From contig JAEWMJ010000042.1 in NCBI GenBank assembly GCA_023393165.1, positions 1 to 64,000 on the forward strand: a DNA stretch of 64,000 nt, in the 5' to 3' direction. The stretch is from Bacillota bacterium (GTDB lineage: Bacteria > Bacillota > Clostridia > Christensenellales > Christensenellaceae). Both the position numbers and the translations under genes were made by a program. The notes under the pieces were generated by a model. The model saw nothing but the letters and a program-made list of their open reading frames with translations. It made no database searches and was not told where the DNA came from. Positions within the stretch are counted from its first letter, which is position 1, and every line of letters begins with the position of its first letter. Positions 41,183 through 49,522 of this stretch are shown here, in pieces.

Positions 41183-42805
41183 ATGGGGCTGCTTGATACT
41201 GTCGCTCTGCTCATCTCGATGGTTCCCGGGATTTTGTTTGCCGCGGCAATACTGTTGTCGCAGATACATTACTGCCACGTGCTTCAACTGGAGGGATATG
41301 TAAACAGGAGCTTTTTTAAGTGGCTCCGTTCCAATTTGCTGAAAAGTTTCGGGTTTCCCGCAATCATATTTGTTATTGTTTTTCTTGTAGAACTTCTGAA
41401 CCGGACCGGTTTCTGGCCGTTTTTATTTACATATGAAGGCACGGTTGCTTCCATTGTTGTTTTGATTGCATGCGCGGCCCTTTTGTTTGTGTATGCGTCG
41501 CGCATCCGTTTTAAGCAGGCCAAAAAGCCGCTGGTGTATACCGCAAGGATCAAAAGGCTGTTTTTATGCATTATAGTGGTTTTTGCGGTACTGTATGTTG
41601 TTTTTGAAGTTACCCTTGGGCTGAACGCAGGTTTGCTGGTGCTTTTGATCCCGCTATTATCTCCGCTGTGCAATCTTTTGTTGAAGCCTGCGGAAAAGGC
41701 TGTGCAGCGGTACTTTTTCAACGATGCAAAAGAAAAACTGGCGCTCAGGCGCGATATTATAAAAGTCGGCATTACGGGCAGCTATGGCAAAACAAGTACG
41801 AAATTTATTCTGGGAACCATTTTAAGCCAGAAATATAAAACGCTTGTACCGCCGTCCAGCTTTAATACGCCGATGGGCCTGACACGGGTCATCCGTGAGC
41901 AGATGACGGATGAACATGAGGTATTTATCGCGGAAATGGGCGCGCGCCATGTGGGCGATATTGCGGAACTGTGCGATCTGGTGCATCCACAGTACGCCAT
42001 ACTGACATCTGTGGGTCCGCAGCATCTGGAGACTTTTTTCAGCATAGAAAATGTCATGAAAGGCAAATTCGAACTGATCGAAGGGCTGCCCGCGGATGGG
42101 ATCGCCGTGTTCAACGGAGAAAACGAATATGTGCGGCAGCTTTACGCGAAGACAAAAAACAAGAAAATAATGTACGCATTGAAACCTGGTGAAGAAGTAG
42201 AAATCTGGGTGGAAAATATCAAAGCGTCTCCGGAGGGCAGCGAATTTGAAGTGGTCTATCGGGACGGGAGCCGTTTTGTGTGTAAGACAAAGTTGCTGGG
42301 CCGGCATAATATATTAAATATTCTGGGCGGCATAGCAATGGCGGCAGTGCTTAATTTGAGCCGGGATGAGATCGTGCGCGGCGTTTCCCTGGTAGAGCCG
42401 GTGGAGCACCGGCTTCAGATACTGCCTACAGGAAACGGAGTAACGGTGATAGACGATGCGTTTAATTCCAATCCGGAAGGGTCTGCTTCCGCGATCGAGG
42501 TGATTTCCCAGTTTCCGGGCAGAAAGATTGTCGTAACGCCGGGAATGGTGGAACTGGGTGAAAAAGAAGAAGCTGAAAACTACAAGTTTGGTAAAATTAT
42601 GAGCAGTGTCTGCGATTATGTGTTTCTGATTGGTCCGAAGCATACCAAACCCATATACAACGGGCTTGCGGACGGCGGATTTCCGATACAGAATATTTTT
42701 GTTGCCAGAACCCTGGATGAAGCCAGCGCAATGATGGGCGGAATGCTGCAGGCGGGGGATGTAGTATTGTTTGAGAATGATCTGCCGGATAACTATAACG
42801 AATAA
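41183..42805 (+). CDS. murF: MurF-like Mur ligase with N-terminal membrane region
   Basis: The ligase part (about residues 195-535) has the ATP loop VGITGSYGKTSTKF, then the PPSSFNTPMGLT motif, EMGARHVGDIAEL, TSVGPQHLETF and DDAFNSNPEGSASAI. These match MurF, which adds D-Ala-D-Ala to the UDP-MurNAc-tripeptide. Unlike E. coli MurF, about 190 N-terminal residues form four or five hydrophobic helices. Such membrane-anchored MurF-like ligases occur in Clostridia. Whether it is the main MurF or a variant acting on a lipid-linked or teichoic substrate is not clear. The ddl gene next to it supports a D-Ala-D-Ala role. Confidence 0.84.
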   Translation: MGLLDTVALLISMVPGILFAAAILLSQIHYCHVLQLEGYVNRSFFKWLRSNLLKSFGFPAIIFVIVFLVELLNRTGFWPFLFTYEGTVASIVVLIACAALLFVYASRIRFKQAKKPLVYTARIKRLFLCIIVVFAVLYVVFEVTLGLNAGLLVLLIPLLSPLCNLLLKPAEKAVQRYFFNDAKEKLALRRDIIKVGITGSYGKTSTKFILGTILSQKYKTLVPPSSFNTPMGLTRVIREQMTDEHEVFIAEMGARHVGDIAELCDLVHPQYAILTSVGPQHLETFFSIENVMKGKFELIEGLPADGIAVFNGENEYVRQLYAKTKNKKIMYALKPGEEVEIWVENIKASPEGSEFEVVYRDGSRFVCKTKLLGRHNILNILGGIAMAAVLNLSRDEIVRGVSLVEPVEHRLQILPTGNGVTVIDDAFNSNPEGSASAIEVISQFPGRKIVVTPGMVELGEKEEAENYKFGKIMSSVCDYVFLIGPKHTKPIYNGLADGGFPIQNIFVARTLDEASAMMGGMLQAGDVVLFENDLPDNYNE

Positions 42806-42806
42806 T

Positions 42807-42927
42807 CAGGACGCCCTCAAACGCCAACTACCGCGTTATTTTTCCGCTTGTTCCTCAGCGTAGGAAAAACTACGCTTGCGTCACAATGCTCAAAATGCCT
42901 TGTATTTGACGCTTGAATGACGTCCTG
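42807..42927 (+). repeat. Dispersed hairpin repeat family A, copy 2
   Basis: A 121-bp element beginning 2 nt after the murF-like stop. The arms CAGGACG / CGTCCTG close it, followed inward by CTCAAACGCC against GACGCTTGA. The core (about 42843-42906) differs from copy 1 at only a few positions. It separates murF from ddl. Confidence 0.8.
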
Positions 42928-42972
42928 AAATAAAGTATAAATTTGTATCAATCTGAAAAGAGGGAATGAAAT

Positions 42973-44151
42973 ATGAAAAAAAATATCGCCGTATTTTTTG
43001 GCGGAAGAAGCGTCGAACACGACGTGTCCATAATCACGGGGCTTCAGATTATAGATAACGCGGATAAAGAAAAGTACAACACGTTTCCCGTTTATATTTC
43101 AAGGGACGGCGAATGGTTCTGCGGGGAAAAACTCCGGGACGTGCAATTTTATAAAAACTTCAATCCGAACGACAAGGGCGTGCAGCGCGTATTTTTAAGT
43201 CCGGTTCCCGGCGGGAGAGAGATTCAGTATTTTGGAAAATTCGGGGTCAAGACATACGGCGTTATTGACGCGGCGGTGCTGGGAATGCATGGCGCGCACG
43301 GCGAGGACGGCACGCTGCAGGGATTGTTTGAGCTTGCGGATATCCCGTATTCCAGCCCGTGCGTTACAGGCAGCGCCGTAGGAATGGATAAGATCGTCAT
43401 GAAGTGCGCTTTTCGCGGTGCGGGTCTCCCGGTGCTGGACGCCGTATATTTCGAACGCCATAATTTCCAGCAGGATTCAGAGGGCACTTTAAACAAGGTG
43501 GAGGAGAGTTTTCCGTATCCTGTGTTTGTAAAGCCCGCTAACCTGGGTTCCAGTGTAGGTATTTCCAAGGCAAAGGACCGTGAGGGATTAAAAAATGCCC
43601 TTGAGGTGGCTTTCCACTATGACAGGCGTGTGATCGTGGAAAAATCTGTGGAAGACATCATGGAAATCAACAGCGCCGTAATGGGCTATGGCGACGACGT
43701 TACCGTGAGCCTTCTGGAACAGCCTGTGACCTGGAAAGATTTTCTGACTTTTGACGAAAAATATCTGCGGAGCGACGGCGCGTCCAAAGGAATGACGTCC
43801 TTGTCCAGAAAGATTCCGGCGCCGATATCCGGCGAGATGACGCAAAAAATCATTGAGATGTCCAAAACAGTGTTTACCACGCTGGATCTGAAAGGCGTTG
43901 TACGGATCGATTATATTATAGACCAGGCTGCCGGACAGGTCTATGTAAACGAAGTGAACACAATCCCCGGTTCGCTGGCATTTTATCTGTTTGAACCCGC
44001 CGGCGTACCGTTTCAGACGCTCATAGACAAGATCATCGAATTTGCCGAAAAGCAGATGGACGATAAGAAGAAAAACAGTTTTGCGTATGATTCCGCGATA
44101 CTCAGAAAAGCGGGCACGGGAACAAAGGGAGCAAAGATCGTAAAGAAATAA
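42973..44151 (+). CDS. ddl: D-alanine--D-alanine ligase
   Basis: Ddl is an ATP-grasp enzyme that makes D-Ala-D-Ala for peptidoglycan. It shows VFFGGRSVEHDVSIITG at the start, then MHGAHGEDGTLQGLFEL, PVFVKPANLGSSVGISKA and VYVNEVNTIPGSLAFYLFEP. The omega-loop carries DEKY with Tyr, consistent with D-Ala rather than D-lactate as second substrate. The size of 392 residues is a little long because of an extended middle loop and a basic C-terminal tail of about 30 residues. A GAGGGAATG site lies before the ATG. Confidence 0.94.
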   Translation: MKKNIAVFFGGRSVEHDVSIITGLQIIDNADKEKYNTFPVYISRDGEWFCGEKLRDVQFYKNFNPNDKGVQRVFLSPVPGGREIQYFGKFGVKTYGVIDAAVLGMHGAHGEDGTLQGLFELADIPYSSPCVTGSAVGMDKIVMKCAFRGAGLPVLDAVYFERHNFQQDSEGTLNKVEESFPYPVFVKPANLGSSVGISKAKDREGLKNALEVAFHYDRRVIVEKSVEDIMEINSAVMGYGDDVTVSLLEQPVTWKDFLTFDEKYLRSDGASKGMTSLSRKIPAPISGEMTQKIIEMSKTVFTTLDLKGVVRIDYIIDQAAGQVYVNEVNTIPGSLAFYLFEPAGVPFQTLIDKIIEFAEKQMDDKKKNSFAYDSAILRKAGTGTKGAKIVKK

Positions 44152-44167
44152 TAACATTCATAAAATG

Positions 44168-44196
44168 ATCAGCCGCCTGAATGGCGGCTTTTTTAG
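44168..44196 (+). terminator. Terminator after ddl
   Basis: AGCCGCC / GGCGGCT stem with a 5-nt loop and six T. Confidence 0.88.
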
Positions 44197-44229
44197 ACTG
44201 CGGAATAATCGGTTCAAAGGCGCGCTTCT

Positions 44230-44550
44230 TCATTCACAAAAAGAAAGCCTTCCTCTGATATCCTCATCCTCCGAGGGGTTAAGAATATCCAGAAATATTG
44301 TTCCTTCGGGCGTATCTGTCCAATAGCAGGAGTACATGCCCACCTGGTTGGATAATAAAGCAATCTTCATCGTATACAAGGTATTTCGCGATTCCAAGCG
44401 GGTCAATGATACGCGGGACAGCGTCCCCGGTTTCTGAAGGCGGTACGGACGCGGCTGGATAGGACTTACCGCCGCAGCCTGGGTTTCCCGGGCTCCAGGT
44501 ACGCCGCATCCGGCAAACAGAAAGGCGCATAATACCAATACTCTAATCAA
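44230..44550 (-). CDS. Small putative lipoprotein, possibly frameshifted
   Basis: The product has a hydrophobic stretch and a lipobox LFAGC, followed by a Gly/Pro/Ala-rich part and an acidic C-terminus (106 residues from a TTG). A much better start exists at 44567: ATG AAA AAA with AGGCAGGTG before it. It reaches a stop after six codons. If one T were added to the five-T run at 44552-44556 (as read on the minus strand) the two would join to give MKKVYF-LIRVLVLC...LFAGC, a classic lipoprotein signal. So the gene may be frameshifted, phase-variable or affected by a sequence error. I do not recognise the domain. Confidence 0.5.
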   Translation of the reverse strand: MIRVLVLCAFLFAGCGVPGARETQAAAVSPIQPRPYRLQKPGTLSRVSLTRLESRNTLYTMKIALLSNQVGMYSCYWTDTPEGTIFLDILNPSEDEDIRGRLSFCE

Positions 44551-44704
44551 AAATAAACTTTTTTCATTATGGCACCTGCCTTAAAATGGAATTATATGCT
44601 TGTTTCATTATATCAAACGTGTGAGAAATGTAATAAAAGCTATTATAAGATGTTTTTTCCTTGTTAAGAAACATAAGTAAACGCGAATCTCGCTTTTCTA
44701 TCAA

Positions 44705-45469
44705 TCAGAGGGAATCAGCAGTCAAATGGTTTGCTTTTCCAGTGGCGTAAACAGCCTTTTCATTTGTGAAATGCTGAAAGCATTTTGTTTTTACATTCTT
44801 TTCATAATTGCGGCTTACAGGGAAACAGGTTTGATCAGTCAGCTTTATTTCATGACTGGTAAAAGAGAAAAGATAATTTAAATTTATGATTGTGTTTCTG
44901 TTGCAGCGTAAAAACTCGGGCGGGAGACCTTGCTGCAGCATACTGATTTTTTCGTGGAATGTATGGATTTCATAGGCGCAATGAGCGTTAATAAAATGAT
45001 CGCTGCATTGGAAATAAAGAATGGAATTGAATGGTATCACATGCACAATTCCGTCGCTTCTGTAAGAGAAATCGCGGTAACAGGGACGCTCTGACAAATG
45101 AAGTATCCTGTTCATGCATTTATCGACTTTTGCTTGCTCAAACGGTTTGATCATGTACCCGATAGCCTGGACTTCGTAACCTTCCCTTAAATAATCGGAA
45201 GTTGCTGTGGCAAACACAATGGGAAGTGAGCTATTGTATTTCCTGAGTTTGTTTGCAAGTTCTATTCCGTTGGTATTATTCAAAAAAATGTCCATAAATA
45301 CAGCGTCAAAAGCTATTGAATTCTGCATAAAGTTTAAAAATGCTTCTTCATTCAGGAATGATTTGCACTGCACTTTGATTCTATTTCGTTCCGCCCAGTT
45401 GCTTATCAATGCAGAAAGCTGATTATAAAAAAATATCTCATCTTCCAGCACAGCAATTTTCAAAGTCAT
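44705..45469 (-). CDS. LytTR-family response regulator
   Basis: This is a receiver domain (residues 1-125) joined to a LytTR DNA-binding domain (about 140-240). The receiver has acidic AVLEDE, the phosphorylated Asp in AVFMDIFLN, and the Lys in YMIKPFEQ. The LytTR part has DGIVHVIPFNSILYFQ, the FHEKISMLQQGLP segment and LRCNRNTIINLNYL. AgrA and LytR regulators of virulence, peptide signals or murein hydrolases have this layout. No sensor kinase lies nearby. The C-terminal tail of about 25 residues is not part of the domain. Confidence 0.9.
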   Translation of the reverse strand: MTLKIAVLEDEIFFYNQLSALISNWAERNRIKVQCKSFLNEEAFLNFMQNSIAFDAVFMDIFLNNTNGIELANKLRKYNSSLPIVFATATSDYLREGYEVQAIGYMIKPFEQAKVDKCMNRILHLSERPCYRDFSYRSDGIVHVIPFNSILYFQCSDHFINAHCAYEIHTFHEKISMLQQGLPPEFLRCNRNTIINLNYLFSFTSHEIKLTDQTCFPVSRNYEKNVKTKCFQHFTNEKAVYATGKANHLTADSL

Positions 45470-45614
45470 TTTTTGCTCGCTCCGTTTCGATCAGATTAAG
45501 GCTGCGGTTTAACAAATTATAGCATTATATAATAAAAAAGTCAAATTATTACATAATTCAACAATACTGAAGAATATGATAATTGAAACTTATGGGAATG
45601 AAAGTCACTTATTG

Positions 45615-45643
45615 TTGCACAAATGCCGGTTTTATTGTAAACT
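45615..45643 (+). promoter_or_regulatory. Possible promoter of icd
   Basis: TTGCAC (45615-45620), a 17-nt spacer and TAAACT (45638-45643), 36 nt before the start codon. Confidence 0.45.
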
Positions 45644-45679
45644 GTTTGGGTATAAAATTTAAATGCAAAGGAGAACAGC

Positions 45680-46879
45680 ATGGCAAAAATACAAATGTCC
45701 GTACCCCTGGTCGAAATGGACGGGGATGAAATGACCAGAATCATATGGGACATGATCAAGAAACATTTGCTTGAGCCCTATATCGATCTCAATTGCGAGT
45801 ACTATGATCTTGGCCTGAAACACCGTGACGAAACAAACGACAAGGTTACTTTCGATGCGGCTTATGCCATTAAAAAATACGGAGTTGGAGTAAAATGCGC
45901 TACCATTACTCCCAACGCGCAGAGAGTGGTTGAGTACGATTTAAAAGATATGTATAAAAGCCCGAACGGCACGATCCGCGCCATACTGGACGGCACCGTT
46001 TTCCGCGCGCCCATACTGGTGAAGGGGATAAGCCCTTCCGTTAAAACATGGAAAAAACCCATCACGATCGCACGTCACGCCTACGGCGACGTGTATAAGG
46101 ATACGGAATACAGGGTGCCGGCAAATTCAAAAGTCGAACTGGTGATCACAAACAACGGCAATGAGACGCGGCTTAACGTTTTTGACTACGAAGGTCCCGG
46201 GATCGCGCTTGCGATGTACAATACGGAAAAATCCATCAGAAGTTTTGCGAAAAGCTGTTTCAATTATGCCCTGGATACCAGGCAGGACCTGTGGTTTGCA
46301 ACCAAGGATACTATATCCAAACAGTACGACCACACGTTCAAAGACATTTTTCAGGAGATTTTCGACGCTGAGTACGCGGACAAATTCAAAGCCGCAGGCA
46401 TAGAATACTTCTATACGCTGATAGACGACGCCGTTGCTCGCGTAATCCGTTCGGAAGGCGGCTACATATGGGCTTGCAAGAATTATGACGGAGACGTAAT
46501 GAGCGATATGGTAGCCACCGCGTTCGGCAGTCTGGCCATGATGACGTCCGTTCTGGTTTCTCCCGAAGGTTTTTATGAATACGAAGCTGCGCACGGCACC
46601 GTTACCCGCCATTACTACAAGCATCTGAAAGGCGAGGAAACCTCCACCAATTCTATGGCGACAATATTCGCCTGGACCGGCGCCCTGCAAAAGAGGGGAG
46701 AGATGGACGGAAATGACGAACTTGTGCGATTTGCCAAAAAACTCGAAGAAGCGTCCATACGGACTATTGAAGAAGGCGTTATGACAAAAGATCTTGCACT
46801 TTTAAGCGAGATAAAAAATAAAAAAGTAGTAGATACCGAAGGCTTTATCAAAGAAATAGCCAAGAGGATCAAATTGTAA
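45680..46879 (+). CDS. icd: Isocitrate dehydrogenase, NADP-type (eukaryote-like subfamily)
   Basis: This enzyme oxidises isocitrate to 2-oxoglutarate and CO2. It is 399 residues and starts VPLVEMDGDEMTRIIWDMIK, followed by GVGVKCATITPNAQRV, the SPNGTIRAILDGTVFR phosphate/substrate segment and ARHAYGDVYK. The metal Asp is in YIWACKNYDGDVMSD. The C-terminal NADP part has APHGTVTRHY-like EAAHGTVTRHYYKH and STNSMATIFAWTGAL. These features are those of the homodimeric subfamily found in eukaryotes and some bacteria, not the E. coli type. It likely supplies 2-oxoglutarate and NADPH in a partial citrate cycle. AAAGGAGAA precedes the ATG. A repeat element begins right at its stop codon. Confidence 0.94.
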   Translation: MAKIQMSVPLVEMDGDEMTRIIWDMIKKHLLEPYIDLNCEYYDLGLKHRDETNDKVTFDAAYAIKKYGVGVKCATITPNAQRVVEYDLKDMYKSPNGTIRAILDGTVFRAPILVKGISPSVKTWKKPITIARHAYGDVYKDTEYRVPANSKVELVITNNGNETRLNVFDYEGPGIALAMYNTEKSIRSFAKSCFNYALDTRQDLWFATKDTISKQYDHTFKDIFQEIFDAEYADKFKAAGIEYFYTLIDDAVARVIRSEGGYIWACKNYDGDVMSDMVATAFGSLAMMTSVLVSPEGFYEYEAAHGTVTRHYYKHLKGEETSTNSMATIFAWTGALQKRGEMDGNDELVRFAKKLEEASIRTIEEGVMTKDLALLSEIKNKKVVDTEGFIKEIAKRIKL

Positions 46880-47048
46880 TACTATTCTGCGATTAAAATA
46901 TTTCATATTTTAATCCGGCAATTTGCAATTGCCGTTGCGCTAAAGGCGCAGGCAGATCGTATTGAACGACATCTGCGTGGGCTTCGCCCACTAGCCGCGC
47001 TTTGCGCGCGGCAATTTAAAAACTGAAGTTTTTAATTGCAAATTAGTA
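46880..47048 (+). mobile_element. MITE-like element family B, copy 2
   Basis: A 169-bp copy of the element at 38652-38815 with the same orientation, about 90% identical by eye, and the same terminal inverted repeats. The left flank TAA is the stop codon of icd (46877-46879) and is repeated at 47049-47051. The internal hairpins GTGGGCTTCGCCCAC and GCCGCGC...GCGCGGC are kept. The element ends 22 nt before the SEC-C gene. Confidence 0.85.
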
Positions 47049-47070
47049 TAAAGGAGAATAGCAGCAGGCC

Positions 47071-47568
47071 ATGTCATTATTTGAAGAATGGAAAAACCTG
47101 GCGGAATCGCCGGCAACACCCGAGCAGTATAATTCTTTTTGGAAAGAGTATTATGCGCACGAGAAGGAAAACTACAAGATCATCCTGGCGAACAAGGATA
47201 CCGTGTACGAAGGTACGCTGTCCGAACTGGCCGAAAAGTTTGGCATGAACCACGTGATATTCACGGGATTTATGGGGGGTATTGAGTCCAGCCTGAAAAA
47301 CAGATGCGAAGTGGACAAATTAACGCCTGATTCCAAGATACAACTGGATATCGATTTTGAAAAACTTTTCTTCAACATGCACGAAGCCAAGGCAAAATGG
47401 CTTTATGAACTGCGTGAATGGGACGGCGTACTTTCCCAGGAAAGACGGAATGAAATATACAAAGAGTGGCGTGCGACCAAACAGGCCGTGAGCGAAAAAA
47501 AAGTGGGCAGGAACGACCCATGCCCCTGCGGCAGCGGACTGAAATATAAAAAGTGCTGCGGAAAATAA
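47071..47568 (+). CDS. SEC-C motif protein
   Basis: This is a 165-residue cytosolic protein. Its C-terminal 22 residues are a SEC-C zinc motif, GRNDPCPCGSGLKYKKCCGK, with the CxC...CC ligand set. The first 140 residues are helical and acidic, with YYAHEKENYKIILANK near the N-terminus. The family (SecA tail, YecA and others) often binds SecB or ribosomes. The function is unknown. The GGAG site before the ATG lies just outside the repeat, in flanking sequence. Confidence 0.82.
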   Translation: MSLFEEWKNLAESPATPEQYNSFWKEYYAHEKENYKIILANKDTVYEGTLSELAEKFGMNHVIFTGFMGGIESSLKNRCEVDKLTPDSKIQLDIDFEKLFFNMHEAKAKWLYELREWDGVLSQERRNEIYKEWRATKQAVSEKKVGRNDPCPCGSGLKYKKCCGK

Positions 47569-47644
47569 AATTTTTCTGAATAAACATTTGGTGCAGCAGG
47601 CAGATTTTAAATAATCTGGCCCGGATTGCGAATATAAGTATAAA

Positions 47645-47677
47645 AGTTCCTGTATCGCCACGGGAACTTTTTTTACG
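47645..47677 (+). terminator. Terminator after the SEC-C gene
   Basis: AAAGTTCCTG pairs with ACGGGAACTTT followed by six or more T. Confidence 0.8.
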
Positions 47678-47715
47678 AAAAAAAAGCGAAATTAATTAAT
47701 TGACAAAATTTAACC

Positions 47716-49425
47716 ATGGAGATAAACTTTTCTATGGAATTTATATTATTGCATAATAAAACAAGCGAGTTGTCTGACATGAAGTTTACTAAAAAGCAAA
47801 TCCTGTGTAAAATTGGTTCGGTACTAAAAAGCAGATTATTTATTATTTTGGCAGTATATTACGTATTACTGCTGATTCAGCATTCCCTCGTTTATATGTA
47901 TTATGACGATTACGGTTATCTGAGCCTGAGTTACAGGGTCGGCATACCTGAAACGATACAAGGGACTGACTTTTCGTTTTTAAACCTACTGCAATTTCTG
48001 CATGCCCATTATATGGGGTGGGGAGGCAGGCTGCTTTGCTTCTTTACGGAAATTGTTTTTCTGAAGGGCGGTTTTTGGGTTTTCAGGATTGTTCAGCCTT
48101 TCGTAATCGTGTTGGCTGCATATTTTTCGTTCAAACTGGCCAAACTGTACATCCGTAAGAATCTTAATCTGCTGCTTGCGTTGATATGTTCTTTTTATTT
48201 CCTGATATCCATTTGGGTCCTGAGGGATTCACTGTACTGGGCAACGGCATCGTTTACGTATTTCTGGCCGCTTGTAATCATTCTGCCCGCCATATATTTT
48301 TTCATCAAACAGGAGAGGACGCAGAAAAACTCCATTTGGCTGATCATATTCTTCTTTATCTGCGGCTTTACCTATGAGCAGACGGGCGTAATGCCTATTG
48401 CCGCGGGCGGTGTTTTCATTATCGTGCGGTTTATACAGAAAAAGAAGATTGCTTTAAATACGCTTTTGCCGGTGCTTGCCTGCGTCGCCGGGTATCTGAT
48501 ACTGGTACTGGCGCCCGGTAATTTTATGCGGATCGAATTGTTCCCGGAATGGTATTATCAGCCGTTGACCGCAGAGCGGCTGGCCACGCGGTTTTTGACG
48601 CTGGCACAGATTCTTTTCACCTCGGATGGGGGGAAATACACATCCATAGCAATGGCGGTATCCACGATTCTGGCTTCTGTCATGCTGATCCGGCGCTCCA
48701 AAATCAAACAAGACAACACTAAAAGCGCAACATGGAAAACAGCCGTGAAAACTATAAATATCGCCGGTCTGGCGCTTGGGATATTCAGTACGGCATATTT
48801 CAGCGTCCGTCTGTTTTCAGGCGCCGTTTCCGCTATAGACGATCCCGTGTGCATGTTGTTTTTTATTTTTTCATCCGTCTTCTTTGTATATTATTTCATC
48901 ATGAAGAATCAAAAGCTTATGGTACCTTTGTTCCTTGCAGGACTGGCAAGCCTGGGGGTGCTGCTTGTTTCGCCGGTCATCGTTTTCAGAAGCAGTACGC
49001 CGGCGCTTTTTGTCTATTTTATCGTCATGGGTATGATTTATTGCGAATTTATCACAGGTACCAGGCGGAAATGGCTTAATCTAGTATATATCGCGCCGCT
49101 TGCTATGATGATGTTCTTCAATTATTCCACCATACTCAGAGGATATGCAATAAACGTACCGGCAAACGAATACAACCAGCAGGTATTGGAGCAGGCGCAG
49201 CAGCAGATAAAGAATAATGTATCCGTTACCCAGATTACGCTGCATGAGCTGAAAGACGATATTTACGGCAACGGCATGCCTTATCAGTGGGACAAGACCT
49301 TTTTGGCGCCCTGGATCAAAGAGTATTACGACCTTCCCGATTATATCCAGTTCACATATGAAGTGAGCCCGGAACCGGTGACCTGGAAGGAGGTCACATT
49401 CGAACAGTTTTTTGGAAAACCGTGA
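47716..49425 (+). CDS. Large multi-TM protein (DUF6056-like)
   Basis: A 569-residue membrane protein with about ten to twelve hydrophobic helices. Near residue 70 is a VYMYYDDYGYLSLSY motif, where the Asp-Asp pair sits in the first loop after a helix. The layout is that of GT-C glycosyltransferases that use lipid-linked sugars, and it resembles DUF6056. The extracellular C-terminal 90 residues hold no helix. The first in-frame ATG is weakly supplied with a ribosome binding site. Later ATGs at 47734 and 47779 are also possible. It converges with the next gene over a shared terminator. A role in sugar transfer to a surface glycan is inference. Confidence 0.72.
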   Translation: MEINFSMEFILLHNKTSELSDMKFTKKQILCKIGSVLKSRLFIILAVYYVLLLIQHSLVYMYYDDYGYLSLSYRVGIPETIQGTDFSFLNLLQFLHAHYMGWGGRLLCFFTEIVFLKGGFWVFRIVQPFVIVLAAYFSFKLAKLYIRKNLNLLLALICSFYFLISIWVLRDSLYWATASFTYFWPLVIILPAIYFFIKQERTQKNSIWLIIFFFICGFTYEQTGVMPIAAGGVFIIVRFIQKKKIALNTLLPVLACVAGYLILVLAPGNFMRIELFPEWYYQPLTAERLATRFLTLAQILFTSDGGKYTSIAMAVSTILASVMLIRRSKIKQDNTKSATWKTAVKTINIAGLALGIFSTAYFSVRLFSGAVSAIDDPVCMLFFIFSSVFFVYYFIMKNQKLMVPLFLAGLASLGVLLVSPVIVFRSSTPALFVYFIVMGMIYCEFITGTRRKWLNLVYIAPLAMMMFFNYSTILRGYAINVPANEYNQQVLEQAQQQIKNNVSVTQITLHELKDDIYGNGMPYQWDKTFLAPWIKEYYDLPDYIQFTYEVSPEPVTWKEVTFEQFFGKP

Positions 49426-49463
49426 TCTTAATCGATCCTGAGCACGGTGCAAATTGAGACATA

Positions 49464-49498
49464 CAAAAATCCCCCTGCATTTTGCAGAGGGATTTTCT
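49464..49498. terminator. Bidirectional terminator between the two large membrane genes
   Basis: AAAATCCCCCTGCA / TGCAGAGGGATTTT lies between converging stops at 49425 and 49523. T runs on either strand make it usable both ways. Confidence 0.85.
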
Positions 49499-49522
49499 GA
49501 TTTTCCGTTATGGAAACACTGA

